From an uncultured Pseudomonadota bacterium (lineage in GTDB: Bacteria; Pseudomonadota; Gammaproteobacteria; Steroidobacterales; Steroidobacteraceae), in NCBI GenBank assembly GCA_946479515.1, contig CAMLGF010000008.1, forward strand, positions 1 to 64,000: a stretch of 64,000 bases of DNA, in the 5' to 3' direction. Under the pieces are notes generated by a model that saw only the letters and a list, made by a program, of their open reading frames with translations, made no database searches and was not told the origin of the DNA. A program made the translations under genes and the position numbers. Below, piece after piece: positions 42,981-52,196 of the stretch (positions are counted from its first letter, which is position 1; each line of letters starts with the position of its first letter).

Positions 42981-44153
42981 ATGAGCGCGGCTCCCCAAAC
43001 TACCGCCGTGCCAGACTCACCGGCCGATGGCCTGGCTCCCGTCTATTCCCAATACCCCATCGAGGTGGTGGCCGCCGAAGGCGTGTGGCTGCACACTCGT
43101 GACGGCCGCAAGGTGCTCGATCTGTACGGCGGCCATGCCGTGGCGTCGCTGGGCTACGGCCACAAGGGCTGGACGAAGGCGCTCGCCGACCAGGCCGCAC
43201 AGATGAATTTCCAGACCAACGCGGTGCCCATGGAGATTCGCGCGCGCGCCGCGCAGAAACTGCTGAAGTTCAGCCGGCTGCCGTTCGACAGCGTGTTCTG
43301 GATCAATTCCGGCGCCGAGGCTAACGAGAACGCCTTCAAGATGGCGTTCAAGCTGCGCCCCGGACGCACGCACGTGGCCGCGGTGGAACAGAGCTTCCAC
43401 GGCCGTACCGCGGCCTGTGCGTCCACCACCTGGGGTGCGCCGCAGAAGTGGTACTTCCTGCCGCGCGCGCCGTTCGACGTGAGCTGGATCAAGCGTCGCG
43501 ACGTCGCCGACATCGCCAATCACGTCACGGAGAACACCGCCGCCGTCATCGTCGAGCCCGTGCAGGGCGTGGGGGGCGCGTTCGACATGGGCCAGGAATT
43601 CCTCGCGGCCCTGCGCAAGCGCTGCGACGAGACGGGCGCGCTGCTCATCTTCGACGAGGTGCAATGCGGCGTCGGCCGCAGCGGCACGCCGTTCGCGGCC
43701 AACTACTATGGCGTGATGCCGGACATCATCACCACGGCCAAGGCGCTGGGGAACGGCTTTCCGGTGTCCGCCATGCTGCTCACGCCGCCCATCACCGCGG
43801 CCCTCAAGCTCGAGAACCTGGGCACGACGTTCGGCGGTGGGCCGATGGCCTGCGCCGTGGCGGCAGCGACGCTCGATGCCATCGAGAACGAAGGCCTGCT
43901 TGCGAACGTCACGCGCGTGTCGAAGTATCTGCGCGACACCTGCAAGGTGGGGCCCGTGGTGGATTTCCAGGGCCTGGGTTTCCTGCACGGCCTGCGCCTG
44001 AACAAGCCGGCGCGGGACGTGCAGAAGGCGCTGCTCGCGCAGGACATCCTCGCGGGCACCGCCGGCGATCCGGCCATCCTGCGGCTGTTGCCGGCCTTCA
44101 TCCTCAAGGAAGAACACATCGATCGGCTGCGGGCCGCGCTCGCCGTCCTGTGA
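42981..44153 (+). CDS. argD: Acetyl(succinyl)ornithine aminotransferase
   Basis: A 390-residue class III PLP aminotransferase. INSGAEANENAFKMA binds the phosphate, LIFDEVQCGVGRSG holds the Asp that contacts the pyridine nitrogen, and TTAKALGNGFP carries the Schiff-base lysine. The GTTFGGGPMAC block is typical of ArgD/AstC. Context fixes the role as conversion of N-acyl-glutamate semialdehyde to N-acyl-ornithine. It begins 3 bp after argC and ends 10 bp before the transcarbamylase gene. Confidence 0.93.
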   Translation: MSAAPQTTAVPDSPADGLAPVYSQYPIEVVAAEGVWLHTRDGRKVLDLYGGHAVASLGYGHKGWTKALADQAAQMNFQTNAVPMEIRARAAQKLLKFSRLPFDSVFWINSGAEANENAFKMAFKLRPGRTHVAAVEQSFHGRTAACASTTWGAPQKWYFLPRAPFDVSWIKRRDVADIANHVTENTAAVIVEPVQGVGGAFDMGQEFLAALRKRCDETGALLIFDEVQCGVGRSGTPFAANYYGVMPDIITTAKALGNGFPVSAMLLTPPITAALKLENLGTTFGGGPMACAVAAATLDAIENEGLLANVTRVSKYLRDTCKVGPVVDFQGLGFLHGLRLNKPARDVQKALLAQDILAGTAGDPAILRLLPAFILKEEHIDRLRAALAVL

Positions 44154-44163
44154 GTCTCAGCGC

Positions 44164-45171
44164 ATGAAGAACTTTCTCGATCTCGGCGATCTGTCCCGCG
44201 ACCAGGTGGTGGAGCTGCTGGCGTTGGCCGAGCGGCTCGCACAGAAGCCCGAACCGCATGCACTCGCCGGCAAGATCCTCGGGCTGCTCTTCTTCAATCC
44301 TTCGCTGCGCACGCTGGCCTCGATGCAGGCGGCGATGGCGCGGCTGGGGGGCACATCCTTCGTCATCGCCGCCGGCCAGGGCACGTGGCAACTGGAAATG
44401 CGCCGCGGAGCGGTGATGAATGGTGCGCCCGCGGAGCATGTGCGAGAGGGCGTGCCAGTATTGGCGCACTATTGTGACGCTCTGGGCATTCGCGCCTTCG
44501 CATCCGGCAAGGATCTGCAGGCCGATCTGGCCGAAACCGCGTTCAACGAAATGGTCGGCCTCGTGAACAAGCCGGTCATCAACATGGAGTCCGCGATCAA
44601 CCATCCGTGCCAGGCGCTGGCGGACTGGAAGACGCTCGATGACCTCGCGGTTCCGCGCCGCGCCAAGTTCGTGCTGTCCTGGGTGAACCATCCGCGTGCG
44701 CTGCCCCTGGCCGTTCCCGCCGCCACGGTCCACATGGCCGCGCAGCGTGGCATGGAAGTCGTGGTGCTGCGTCCCGAGGGCTTCGCGCTGCCGCCGGCCG
44801 TCATGAAGAAGGCCGCGGACGCCGCCGCCCTCGCCGGCGGCTCGGTGCGCGAAACCGCCGATCGCGATGACGCGCTCACTGGCGCACACGTGATCTATGC
44901 CAAGGAGTGGGGCTCGACCGCGCACTACGGCAATGCCGAAGCGGACGCACGCGCGCGCTCGGCTCTCGCCGACTGGTGCGTGCGCGACACCTGGTTCTCG
45001 CGCGCCGCGGTCGACTGCAAACTCATGCACTGCCTGCCGGTGCGGCGTAATGTCGCCGTGGCCGACGAAGTGCTCGACGGCCGCCGCAGCGTGGTGCAGC
45101 GCGAGGCCTACAACCGCATGGTCGTGCAGACGGCCGTTCTGCACCGCCTGCTCTCGACCCCCCACTACTAA
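44164..45171 (+). CDS. argF': N-acyl-ornithine carbamoyltransferase (AOTCase/SOTCase type)
   Basis: A 335-residue transcarbamylase. The carbamoyl-phosphate site is FFNPSLRT (43-50) instead of the STRTR of ordinary OTCases, and HCLPVRRN (289-296) replaces HCLPA. Both mark the N-acetyl/N-succinyl-ornithine class known from Xanthomonas and Bacteroides. At the position that aligns by eye with Glu92 of Xanthomonas AOTCase (Pro90 of Bacteroides SOTCase), this protein has Ala90; the lysine after the HCLP block (Lys302 in Xanthomonas) is replaced by Ala. HPRALPLAVP also resembles SOTCase. The acyl group used is therefore uncertain, with a lean towards succinyl. Confidence 0.9.
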   Translation: MKNFLDLGDLSRDQVVELLALAERLAQKPEPHALAGKILGLLFFNPSLRTLASMQAAMARLGGTSFVIAAGQGTWQLEMRRGAVMNGAPAEHVREGVPVLAHYCDALGIRAFASGKDLQADLAETAFNEMVGLVNKPVINMESAINHPCQALADWKTLDDLAVPRRAKFVLSWVNHPRALPLAVPAATVHMAAQRGMEVVVLRPEGFALPPAVMKKAADAAALAGGSVRETADRDDALTGAHVIYAKEWGSTAHYGNAEADARARSALADWCVRDTWFSRAAVDCKLMHCLPVRRNVAVADEVLDGRRSVVQREAYNRMVVQTAVLHRLLSTPHY

Positions 45172-45194
45172 CTACCGTCGCAACGGAAACAGCA

Positions 45195-46127
45195 ATGATC
45201 ATGCATCGCCCCGATCCCTCCGTCGCCATCCGCAGCCTGCGGAGCGCCGCGCCCTACATTCGCATGTACAAGGGCAAGACCTTCGTGGTGAAGGCCGGCG
45301 GCGGCGTGTTCGCCGACGCCGCGGCGGTGCGCGGTCTCATCGAGCAGATCGCCATCCTGCATTACTTCGGCGTGCGCGTCGTGTTCGTGCACGGCGGCGG
45401 TCCGCAGCTCACCGAGATCACCGAACAGCTGGGCGTGCCCACGCGCATGGTGCAGGGCCGGCGCGTCACGGACCAGAAGGCCATCGACGCCACCTCGATG
45501 GTGCTCAACGGGCTCATCAACACCAAGCTGCTGGCGCTGTGCCGCGAGATGAACATCGACGCAGTGGGCGTGAGCGGCGTGGATGCCGGCCTGGTGCGCG
45601 CGCACAAACGCCCGCCCGTGAGCGTCGACGGACAGACCGTGGACTACGGCTTCGTCGGCGACATCGATCTCATCGACACCAACGTGCTGACCAAGCTGCT
45701 GGACAACGGCCTCATGCCCATCGTCAGCCCGCTTTCGGCCGATGACAACGGCACGTTGCTCAACATCAACGGCGACACCGTGGCCGCGGCCATCGGCGCC
45801 GCGCTCGGTGCCGAGAAGCTCATGCTGTGCACGGGCGCGCCGGGAATTCTCTCCGACGTCAACGACCCCACGTCGATCATCTCCTTCACCGATCTCGCCG
45901 GCCTGCGGAAGCTGCGCGAGGAAAAGAAGATCGTCGACGGCATGCTGCCCAAGGCCAAGGCCATCGAGGACGCCATCAAGGGCGGCGTGCGCCGCGTGCA
46001 CGTGATGTCGTACAAATCGCCCGAAGGCATCCTCGCCGAGGTGTTCACCAATGAAGGCGCAGGCACGCTCATCGTCGCCGACGTGAATGCATTGTCGGCC
46101 GCCGAGCAGCAGGTCGGCGGCGTCTGA
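45195..46127 (+). CDS. argB: N-acetylglutamate kinase (stand-alone)
   Basis: A 310-residue amino-acid kinase. FVVKAGGGVF and FVHGGGPQLTEI are the substrate-binding glycine motifs, with GRRVTDQKAIDAT and LNINGDTVAAAIG further on. It has no fused C-terminal acetyltransferase (GNAT) domain, unlike the Xanthomonas NAGK/S fusion, so N-acylglutamate must be made by another protein. Start ATG 45195 or ATG 45201. A gap of 23 bp follows argF', the largest inside the cluster; argH begins immediately at 46128. Confidence 0.94.
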   Translation: MIMHRPDPSVAIRSLRSAAPYIRMYKGKTFVVKAGGGVFADAAAVRGLIEQIAILHYFGVRVVFVHGGGPQLTEITEQLGVPTRMVQGRRVTDQKAIDATSMVLNGLINTKLLALCREMNIDAVGVSGVDAGLVRAHKRPPVSVDGQTVDYGFVGDIDLIDTNVLTKLLDNGLMPIVSPLSADDNGTLLNINGDTVAAAIGAALGAEKLMLCTGAPGILSDVNDPTSIISFTDLAGLRKLREEKKIVDGMLPKAKAIEDAIKGGVRRVHVMSYKSPEGILAEVFTNEGAGTLIVADVNALSAAEQQVGGV

Positions 46128-47312
46128 ATGTCGCGGCTCTGGGACAAGGGCGTCGAACTGGATCAGCGCGTGCTGGCCTATACGGCCGGCGACGACTACG
46201 CGCTCGACGAGCGCCTGGTGCCCTACGATGTGCGCGCGTCCATCGCGCACGCCGAAATGCTGCACGCCCGGAAGCTGCTCGCGGATGCGGATCTTTCCGT
46301 CATCCGTGAGGGCCTGACGGCCCTGGCTGCCGAACACGCGGCAGGCAAATGGAAGATCGAGCTCGCCGACGAGGACGGTCAGACCGCGCTGGAGAAGCGG
46401 CTCACGGCACGCATCGGCGCGGCCGGCGGCCGCGTGCACCTGGGCCGCTCGCGCAATGACCAGGTGCTCACCGCGCTGCGGCTCTACCTGCTCGACGTCA
46501 CCGCCGATCTTGCCGCCGGCGCGCAAACCGTCGCCGCCGCGCTCGATGCGTTGGCGGCTCGCGAGGGTTCGCTGGCCTTGCCCGGCTACACGCACATGCA
46601 GCAGGCCATGCCCAGCTCCGTGGCCCTGTGGGCGCAGGGGTTCGCCTCGGAGCTGCGCGATGACGCCGCGGGACTGCAGTCCTGCGCGCGCCGCGCGTCG
46701 CGCAGCCCGCTCGGCTCCGCGGCCGGCTATGGCACGCCCGGCCTGCCGCTCGACCGCGAAGCCACCCGCGCGCGGCTCGGCTTCGCCGAAGTGCATGCGC
46801 CCGTGACCGCCGTGCAGCTCGCGCGCGGCAAGGCCGAGGCGCAGGTGCTGTTCGAATGCGCCCTGCTCATGCAGGACCTCGGGCGCCTCGCCGCCGACCT
46901 GCTGCTGTTCTACACGCAGGAGTTCGCCTTCGTCAGCCTGCCGCCCTCGTTCACCACCGGCTCCTCGATCATGCCGCAGAAGCGCAATCCCGACGTGTTC
47001 GAGCTGGTGCGCGGGCGGACAGCCGTGGCGCATGCCTGCCTCACCGAGGTGCTGGGAATATTCGCCAAGCTGCCGTCCGGATATCAGCGCGACCTGCAGC
47101 TCATCAAGCCGCCGCTGTTCCGCGGCATCGACCTGGCCCTGGCCACCTGCGCCATCATGGCGGTAGGAATCGAGGGCGTGCGTTTCCGGCCCGAGGCGAT
47201 CAAACTCGACCCCGCGATTCATGCCGCCGAAGAGGCCAATGCTCTGGTGGCCCGCGAGGGCATTCCGTTCCGCGAGGCGTATCGGCGAATCGGCGAGAAA
47301 TACCGCAAATGA
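46128..47312 (+). CDS. argH: Argininosuccinate lyase
   Basis: A 394-residue member of the fumarase/aspartase superfamily that releases arginine and fumarate. The signature is GSSIMPQKRNPD. Substrate-binding blocks GRVHLGRSRNDQVLT and GYTHMQQAMP are present. It is about 60 residues shorter than E. coli ArgH, missing part of the N- and C-terminal regions, but all three conserved regions are intact. ATG 46128 directly abuts the argB stop. The arginine cluster appears to end here. Confidence 0.95.
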   Translation: MSRLWDKGVELDQRVLAYTAGDDYALDERLVPYDVRASIAHAEMLHARKLLADADLSVIREGLTALAAEHAAGKWKIELADEDGQTALEKRLTARIGAAGGRVHLGRSRNDQVLTALRLYLLDVTADLAAGAQTVAAALDALAAREGSLALPGYTHMQQAMPSSVALWAQGFASELRDDAAGLQSCARRASRSPLGSAAGYGTPGLPLDREATRARLGFAEVHAPVTAVQLARGKAEAQVLFECALLMQDLGRLAADLLLFYTQEFAFVSLPPSFTTGSSIMPQKRNPDVFELVRGRTAVAHACLTEVLGIFAKLPSGYQRDLQLIKPPLFRGIDLALATCAIMAVGIEGVRFRPEAIKLDPAIHAAEEANALVAREGIPFREAYRRIGEKYRK

Positions 47313-47355
47313 AATGGCCTCACGTGCGTGCGGCCTGAGCACGCGAGAGGTGCCG

Positions 47356-47799
47356 ATGCCGATCTGGTTCGCCAACCCACACATCGACGACGCCAACCGG
47401 CGGATGCAGCCCGTACTGGGCGGCCACATCGGCATCCGTTTCACCGAATTCGGCGACGACTTCCTGCGCGGCACCATGCCGGTGGAGCCGCGCACGCATC
47501 AGCCCATGGGCATCCTGCATGGCGGCGCATCGGTGGTGCTGGCGGAAACCCTGGGCAGCGTGGCGGCGAATTACGTGGTCGACCCCGCCAAACACTATTG
47601 CGTCGGTCAGGAGATCAACGCCAATCACCTGCGGCCCGTGCGCACCGGGCTGGTCACCGGCACGGCGCGGGCCATCCATCTGGGGGCGCGCAGCCAGGTG
47701 TGGGGCATCGAGCTGCGCGATGAGCAGCAGCGGCTGACGTGCATCTCGCGACTCACGATTGCCGTCGTCGATCGCTCGCTGGTGGACACAAGCGCATGA
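47356..47799 (+). CDS. Hotdog-fold thioesterase (PaaI/MenI-like)
   Basis: A 147-residue hotdog-fold acyl-CoA thioesterase. HGGASVVLAETLGSVAA contains the catalytic-acid region typical of MenI/YbdB/PaaI proteins, and GQEINANHLRPVRTGLVTGT is the next conserved block. ATG 47356 follows GAGAGGTGCCG. It overlaps the following membrane-protein gene by 4 bp (ATGA) and lies 43 bp after argH on the same strand; it may be read through from the arginine operon. The acyl-CoA substrate is unknown. Confidence 0.92.
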   Translation: MPIWFANPHIDDANRRMQPVLGGHIGIRFTEFGDDFLRGTMPVEPRTHQPMGILHGGASVVLAETLGSVAANYVVDPAKHYCVGQEINANHLRPVRTGLVTGTARAIHLGARSQVWGIELRDEQQRLTCISRLTIAVVDRSLVDTSA

Positions 47800-48251
47800 A
47801 CGCTCATCCGCAATCGGGCTACACGCACCTGATGTACGCGCTGCACGCGCTCGCCGGGTTCATCGGCGTCACGTCGAGCGCGACAGTGGTCGGCACCTTC
47901 CTGTTCGGGCTGCCTTCGATCCTGGCGCTCGTGATGAATTACGCGCGTCGCGACGCGGTGCGCGGCACCTGGCTCGAGAGCCACTTTCTCTGGCAGGCGC
48001 GCACGTTCTGGAGCGCGCTGGCCATGTTGGTGGTGATCGTGGTGGTCGCGCTGCTGCTGTCGCTGTTCGGCCTGGTGAGCCTGGTGTCGACGCCGGTGAC
48101 CGGGCCGGCTGGCGCCGCGGGCGCCGGCCTCGGCTTCGCCGGCGCCTGGGTGGCATTCACGCTCGGCGCCCTCCTCACCGGCATCTGGATCCTGTACCGC
48201 GTGATACGCGGCTGGCTCGCGCTGCGCGATGGCAGGGCGATCGATGTCTGA
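47796..48251 (+). CDS. Small membrane protein (DUF4870-like)
   Basis: A 151-residue protein with three to four hydrophobic segments: ALHALAGFIGVTSSATVVGT, a second hydrophobic stretch around FGLPSILALVMNYARR, then LAMLVVIVVVALLLSLFGLV and FAGAWVAFTLGALLTGIWIL. The arrangement and the YARRDAVRGTWLESHFLWQ segment resemble DUF4870/Tic20-like membrane proteins. Function unknown. It starts inside the thioesterase stop (ATGA) and its own end overlaps the lptM start by 8 bp. Confidence 0.8.
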   Translation: MNAHPQSGYTHLMYALHALAGFIGVTSSATVVGTFLFGLPSILALVMNYARRDAVRGTWLESHFLWQARTFWSALAMLVVIVVVALLLSLFGLVSLVSTPVTGPAGAAGAGLGFAGAWVAFTLGALLTGIWILYRVIRGWLALRDGRAIDV

Positions 48252-48516
48252 CTTCCGGCGCATCGCCTGGCTGTCGTGCGCGGTGGCGCTGCTTTGCGGC
48301 TGCGGCCAGACCGGCAAACTCTATCTACCCGAGCCCGCCGGCGAAGTGGTGACGCGGCCCGCCCAGGCGCCAGCCGCGGGCGACGCCGCTGGAGCGCCGG
48401 CCGACTCGCCGCAGACCGTCGATTCTCCGCCGCAGCCGGACAACCCCGCGCCCGAAGTCTCCGCGCCGGAGCCGCAGCGCAAGGACAAGGACGAGAAGGT
48501 CGAGAAGAAGAACTGA
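48244..48516 (+). CDS. lptM: LPS translocon maturation chaperone LptM-like lipoprotein
   Basis: A 90-residue lipoprotein with the LptM (formerly YifL) signature CGQTGKLYLPEP directly after the lipidated Cys20 (the family pattern is CGxxGxLYxP). In E. coli LptM promotes correct disulphide formation in LptD. The remaining ~60 residues are a Pro/Ala/Asp-rich linker with a Lys/Glu-rich tail (KDKDEKVEKKN). ATG 48244 overlaps the previous gene. Here it precedes polA by 2 bp, whereas in many bacteria it is next to lysA-dapF. Confidence 0.85.
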   Translation: MSDFRRIAWLSCAVALLCGCGQTGKLYLPEPAGEVVTRPAQAPAAGDAAGAPADSPQTVDSPPQPDNPAPEVSAPEPQRKDKDEKVEKKN

Positions 48517-48518
48517 TC

Positions 48519-51287
48519 ATGCCCACGCGTCCCGATCTCGTGCTGGTCGACGGCTCGTCGTACCTGTACCGCGCCTTTCATGCGCTGCCCCCGTTCAGCA
48601 ACTCGCGCGGCGAGCCCACCGGTGCGGTGTTCGGCGTGCTCAACATGCTCAACAAGTTCCTCAAGGACTACGACCCGCAACGCATCGCCGTGGTGTTCGA
48701 TGCATCGGGCAAGACCTTTCGCGACGAGCTGTTCGCGGAATACAAGGCACATCGCCCGCCGATGCCCGATGACCTGCGGGCGCAGATCCAGCCGTTGTTC
48801 GAGGCCGTCAAGGGCATGGGCCTGCCCATCTTGCGCGAGAGCGGCGTCGAGGCCGACGATGTGATCGGCACGCTGGCCTGCGCGGCCGCGAAGCAGGGCT
48901 TGAGCGTGCTGATCTCCACCGGCGACAAGGACATGGCGCAGCTGGTGTCGCCGCACATCTCGCTCATCAACACCATGAGCAATTCCCTGCTCGATCGCGA
49001 TGGCGTGAAAGCCAAATTCGACGTGTTCCCCGAGCAGATCATCGACTACCTCGCGCTGGTCGGCGACAGCTCGGACAACATTCCGGGCATCGACAAGGTC
49101 GGCCCCAAGACCGCGGCGAAGTGGCTGGGGCAGTACCAGACGCTGGACAACCTGGTGGCCAATGCCGCCAGCGTCACCGGCAAGGTGGGCGAGAACCTGC
49201 GCGCCGGCCTCGGCACGCTGGAGCTGTCGCGCAAGCTCGCGACCATCCGGACCGACGTCGCGCTGCCGGTGACCATCGCGGATCTCGATCGGCGCGCACC
49301 CGACGTCGCCGCGCTGCGCGAGCTGTACGCCAAGCTCGAGCTGCGCTCGCTGCTCAAGCAGCTCGAGGGCAGCGACCCGGCCACCCCGGCCGATGCCCCG
49401 GCCGTCGGCAAGCCCTCCGCGGGCGCGGTGTCCGCCGCACCCACGGTCGACGGCGCGGCGCGGGCGATCGCCGCGGCGCCGCGCATGTACGAAACCATCG
49501 ACAGCGAGGCGGAGCTCGGCGCCTGGATCGAGCGCCTGGGCGCGGCGCCGCTGTTCGCGCTCGACACCGAGACCACCAGCCTCGACTACATGCGGGCCGA
49601 GATCGTCGGCGTGTCCTTCGCCGTGGCACCCGGCATCGCGGCCTATCTACCGTTGCGGCACGACTATGCCGGCGCGCCGCCGCAGCTCGACCGCGACGCC
49701 AGCCTGGCGCGGCTCAAGCCGCTGCTGGAATCGGCCGCTCATGGCAAGGTGGGCCACCACCTCAAGTACGACGCGCACGTGCTCGCGAATCACGGCATCC
49801 GCCTGCGCGGCATGCGCTTCGACTCGATGCTCGAGTCGTACGTGTGGAACAGCACGGTGATCCGCCACGACATGGACTCGGCCGCGGGGAAATACCTCGG
49901 CATCCGCACCATTCATTACGAGGACGTCGCCGGCAAGGGCGCCCGGCAGATTCCCTTCAGCCAGGTGCCGGTGGACAAGGCCGCCGAGTATTCGGCCGAG
50001 GATGCCGACGTGACGCTGCGCCTGCACGAGGTGCTGTGGCCGCAGATCGCCGCCGTGCCCGAGCTGCGGACGCTTTACGAGACCTGCGAACAACCGCTGG
50101 TGCCGGTGCTCACGCGCATGGAGGAGCACGGCGTGCTGCTCGATCGCCAGATGCTGCGCACGCAGAGTTCCGAGCTCGCCAAGCGGCTGCTGGAGCTGCT
50201 CGCCGAGGCGCACAAGGAGGCGGGCACGCCCTTCAACCTGGATTCTCCCAAACAGCTCGGCAACATCCTGTTCGAGAAGATGCAGTTGCCGGTGCTGCGC
50301 AAGACACCCACCGGCCAGGCGTCCACCGCCGAGGACGTGCTCGAGGAGCTGGCGAAGACCTACGTGCTTCCCAAGCTCATCCTCGAGCACCGCAATCTGT
50401 CCAAGCTCAAGTCGACCTATACGGACAAGCTGCCCGAGCAGATCAACGAGCGCACCGGGCGCGTGCATACCTGTTATCACCAGGCGGTGGCCGCCACCGG
50501 GCGGCTCTCGTCGCAGGACCCCAACCTGCAGAACATCCCGATCCGCACGCCGGAAGGGCGGCGCATTCGCCAGGCATTCATCGCGCCCGAGGGCCACGTG
50601 CTGCTGGCCGCCGACTACTCGCAGATCGAGCTGCGCATCATGGCGCACCTGTCGCGTGACGACGGCCTGCTCAAGGCATTCGCGGCCGACCAGGACATCC
50701 ATCAGGCCACCGCCGCCGAGGTTTTCGGCACGCCGCTCGGCGAAGTGACGCCCGACCAGCGCCGTTCGGCCAAAGCGGTCAACTTCGGGCTCATCTATGG
50801 CATGAGCGCCTTCGGCCTCGCCGCGCAGCTCGGCATCGCGCGCGGCACCGCCCAGGAATACATCGACCTGTATTTCGCGCGCTATCCGGGCGTCAGGCGT
50901 TACATGGAGGAGACGCGCGCCCAGGCGCGCGAGCGCGGCTACGTCGAGACGGTGTTCGGCCGGCGCCTCTATCTACCGGACATCAACGCGCGCAACAAGC
51001 AGTTCGCGCAGGCCGCGGAACGCGCCGCGATCAACGCGCCCATGCAGGGCACGGCGGCCGACATCATCAAGCGGGCCATGATCGCGGTCGACGCCTGGTG
51101 CGGCGAAGGCGCGCGCGGTGCGCGGCTCATCATGCAGGTCCACGACGAACTGGTGCTCGAGGTGCGTGCCGATCGCATCGCCGAGGTGACCGACATGGTG
51201 CGCGACAAGATGATGGGCGCCGCGGACCTGCGGGTGCCGCTCAAGGTGGACGTGGGTACCGGCGCCAACTGGGACGAGGCTCACTGA
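48519..51287 (+). CDS. polA: DNA polymerase I
   Basis: A 922-residue repair and Okazaki-processing polymerase. The 5'-3' exonuclease occupies about 1-290 (LVDGSSYLYRAFHALPP; GDSSDNIPG). The 3'-5' proofreading domain is about 320-510 and keeps catalytic FALDTETTSLD, so it should be active. The Pol A palm has DYSQIELRIMAH, the O helix RRSAKAVNFGLIYGMSAFGL, and MQVHDELVLEV. Length matches E. coli Pol I (928). ATG 48519 starts 2 bp after lptM. Confidence 0.97.
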   Translation: MPTRPDLVLVDGSSYLYRAFHALPPFSNSRGEPTGAVFGVLNMLNKFLKDYDPQRIAVVFDASGKTFRDELFAEYKAHRPPMPDDLRAQIQPLFEAVKGMGLPILRESGVEADDVIGTLACAAAKQGLSVLISTGDKDMAQLVSPHISLINTMSNSLLDRDGVKAKFDVFPEQIIDYLALVGDSSDNIPGIDKVGPKTAAKWLGQYQTLDNLVANAASVTGKVGENLRAGLGTLELSRKLATIRTDVALPVTIADLDRRAPDVAALRELYAKLELRSLLKQLEGSDPATPADAPAVGKPSAGAVSAAPTVDGAARAIAAAPRMYETIDSEAELGAWIERLGAAPLFALDTETTSLDYMRAEIVGVSFAVAPGIAAYLPLRHDYAGAPPQLDRDASLARLKPLLESAAHGKVGHHLKYDAHVLANHGIRLRGMRFDSMLESYVWNSTVIRHDMDSAAGKYLGIRTIHYEDVAGKGARQIPFSQVPVDKAAEYSAEDADVTLRLHEVLWPQIAAVPELRTLYETCEQPLVPVLTRMEEHGVLLDRQMLRTQSSELAKRLLELLAEAHKEAGTPFNLDSPKQLGNILFEKMQLPVLRKTPTGQASTAEDVLEELAKTYVLPKLILEHRNLSKLKSTYTDKLPEQINERTGRVHTCYHQAVAATGRLSSQDPNLQNIPIRTPEGRRIRQAFIAPEGHVLLAADYSQIELRIMAHLSRDDGLLKAFAADQDIHQATAAEVFGTPLGEVTPDQRRSAKAVNFGLIYGMSAFGLAAQLGIARGTAQEYIDLYFARYPGVRRYMEETRAQARERGYVETVFGRRLYLPDINARNKQFAQAAERAAINAPMQGTAADIIKRAMIAVDAWCGEGARGARLIMQVHDELVLEVRADRIAEVTDMVRDKMMGAADLRVPLKVDVGTGANWDEAH

Positions 51288-51306
51288 CGCGCGCCTAACT
51301 TCCGCC

Positions 51307-51329
51307 GGGTGATACTGTCGGTATTACCC
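51307..51329. other. Inverted repeat after polA
   Basis: Arms GGGTGATAC (51307-51315) and GTATTACCC (51321-51329) pair with one G-T wobble around a 5-base loop. There is no T-run after it, so it is either a weak terminator of the polA transcript or an operator for the downstream barrel gene. A second small hairpin, GGAACC/GGTTCC at 51406-51424, lies in the leader of that gene. Confidence 0.4.
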
Positions 51330-51465
51330 GACGCTGCGTCGTCGTGGGCGCCGGCTCGGGATGCGCCGGAACGAGCGGCGCGTCACAATTGCGCGCGACG
51401 ATTCAGGAACCGTTAAGGGGTTCCGGTCTCTAATCCGCCGTCCTAACACATCGGAGAGGTCTCTC

Positions 51466-52011
51466 ATGAACATGAAGTTCGCCGCGGTCGCGGTGCTCGG
51501 CACCCTGTCGCTCGCCGCCCTGGCGCCGCAGGCGGCTGCAGCCGACAACGGCTTCTATCTCGGCGCCGGTCTCACCCAGACCGAGTTCGACATCGACAAC
51601 GTCGGCAGCGATTCGCTGGATGACAACAGCTTCAAGCTGATCGCCGGCTTCCGCCCGCTCGACTGGCTCGCAGTCGAGGCCAACTACATCGACCTGGGTG
51701 GTGAATCCGACAGCGACACTTCGCTCGACGCCACGGCCACCACGATTTCGGCGCTGGCCATCGCGGAAGTGGGCGTCATCGACCTGTATGCCCGCGTGGG
51801 TCTCGCCAACTGGAACATGGATGTGGACATCGATCAGCTCGGCAGCGCTGGCGACGACGGGTGGGAGCCCACCTACGGCGTCGGCATCGGCGCCCATTTC
51901 GGCAGTCTCGGCGTACGGGCCGAATACGAGATGTTCAACGCCGACCTGTTCGACGAGCTGGACACCGACGTCAGCACCCTGTCGCTCAGCTTCACGTACA
52001 CATTCCTGTAG
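51466..52011 (+). CDS. OmpA-like outer-membrane beta-barrel protein
   Basis: A 181-residue barrel protein. The signal peptide (about 1-25) ends PQAAAAD. The mature part alternates short beta strands with acidic loops, beginning NGFYLGAGLTQTEFD and ending in LSLSFTYTFL with a terminal aromatic, the usual signal for outer-membrane insertion. Eight strands are likely, as in OmpW/OmpX/porin-like small barrels. ATG 51466 follows GGAGAGGTCTCTC. Preceded by a 178-bp intergenic region and followed by a ~185-bp untranslated segment to a strong terminator. Confidence 0.88.
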   Translation: MNMKFAAVAVLGTLSLAALAPQAAAADNGFYLGAGLTQTEFDIDNVGSDSLDDNSFKLIAGFRPLDWLAVEANYIDLGGESDSDTSLDATATTISALAIAEVGVIDLYARVGLANWNMDVDIDQLGSAGDDGWEPTYGVGIGAHFGSLGVRAEYEMFNADLFDELDTDVSTLSLSFTYTFL

Positions 52012-52196
52012 CGCGAGCGCGACAGGTCGCGTCGTAACCACATGATTCTTACACTGTTTCCAGCAAAAACTTTTTGAGCAAGTTCGGAACCTTTCCAAGG
52101 TCTCACGTGTCTCAACTTCCGAGCGCGTAAAACCGCTCCCCGCTTCCCTCCCTGAGCGGGTAGCCCGGTTCACGAGACCTGTGCCGGGTTAGTCTG

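Noticed and set aside
45168..47495. 775-codon minus-strand open frame opposite argB-argH
   Set aside because: Both opposite genes are well supported; the antisense frame is a GC-rich shadow rich in His/Arg/Gly with no family features.
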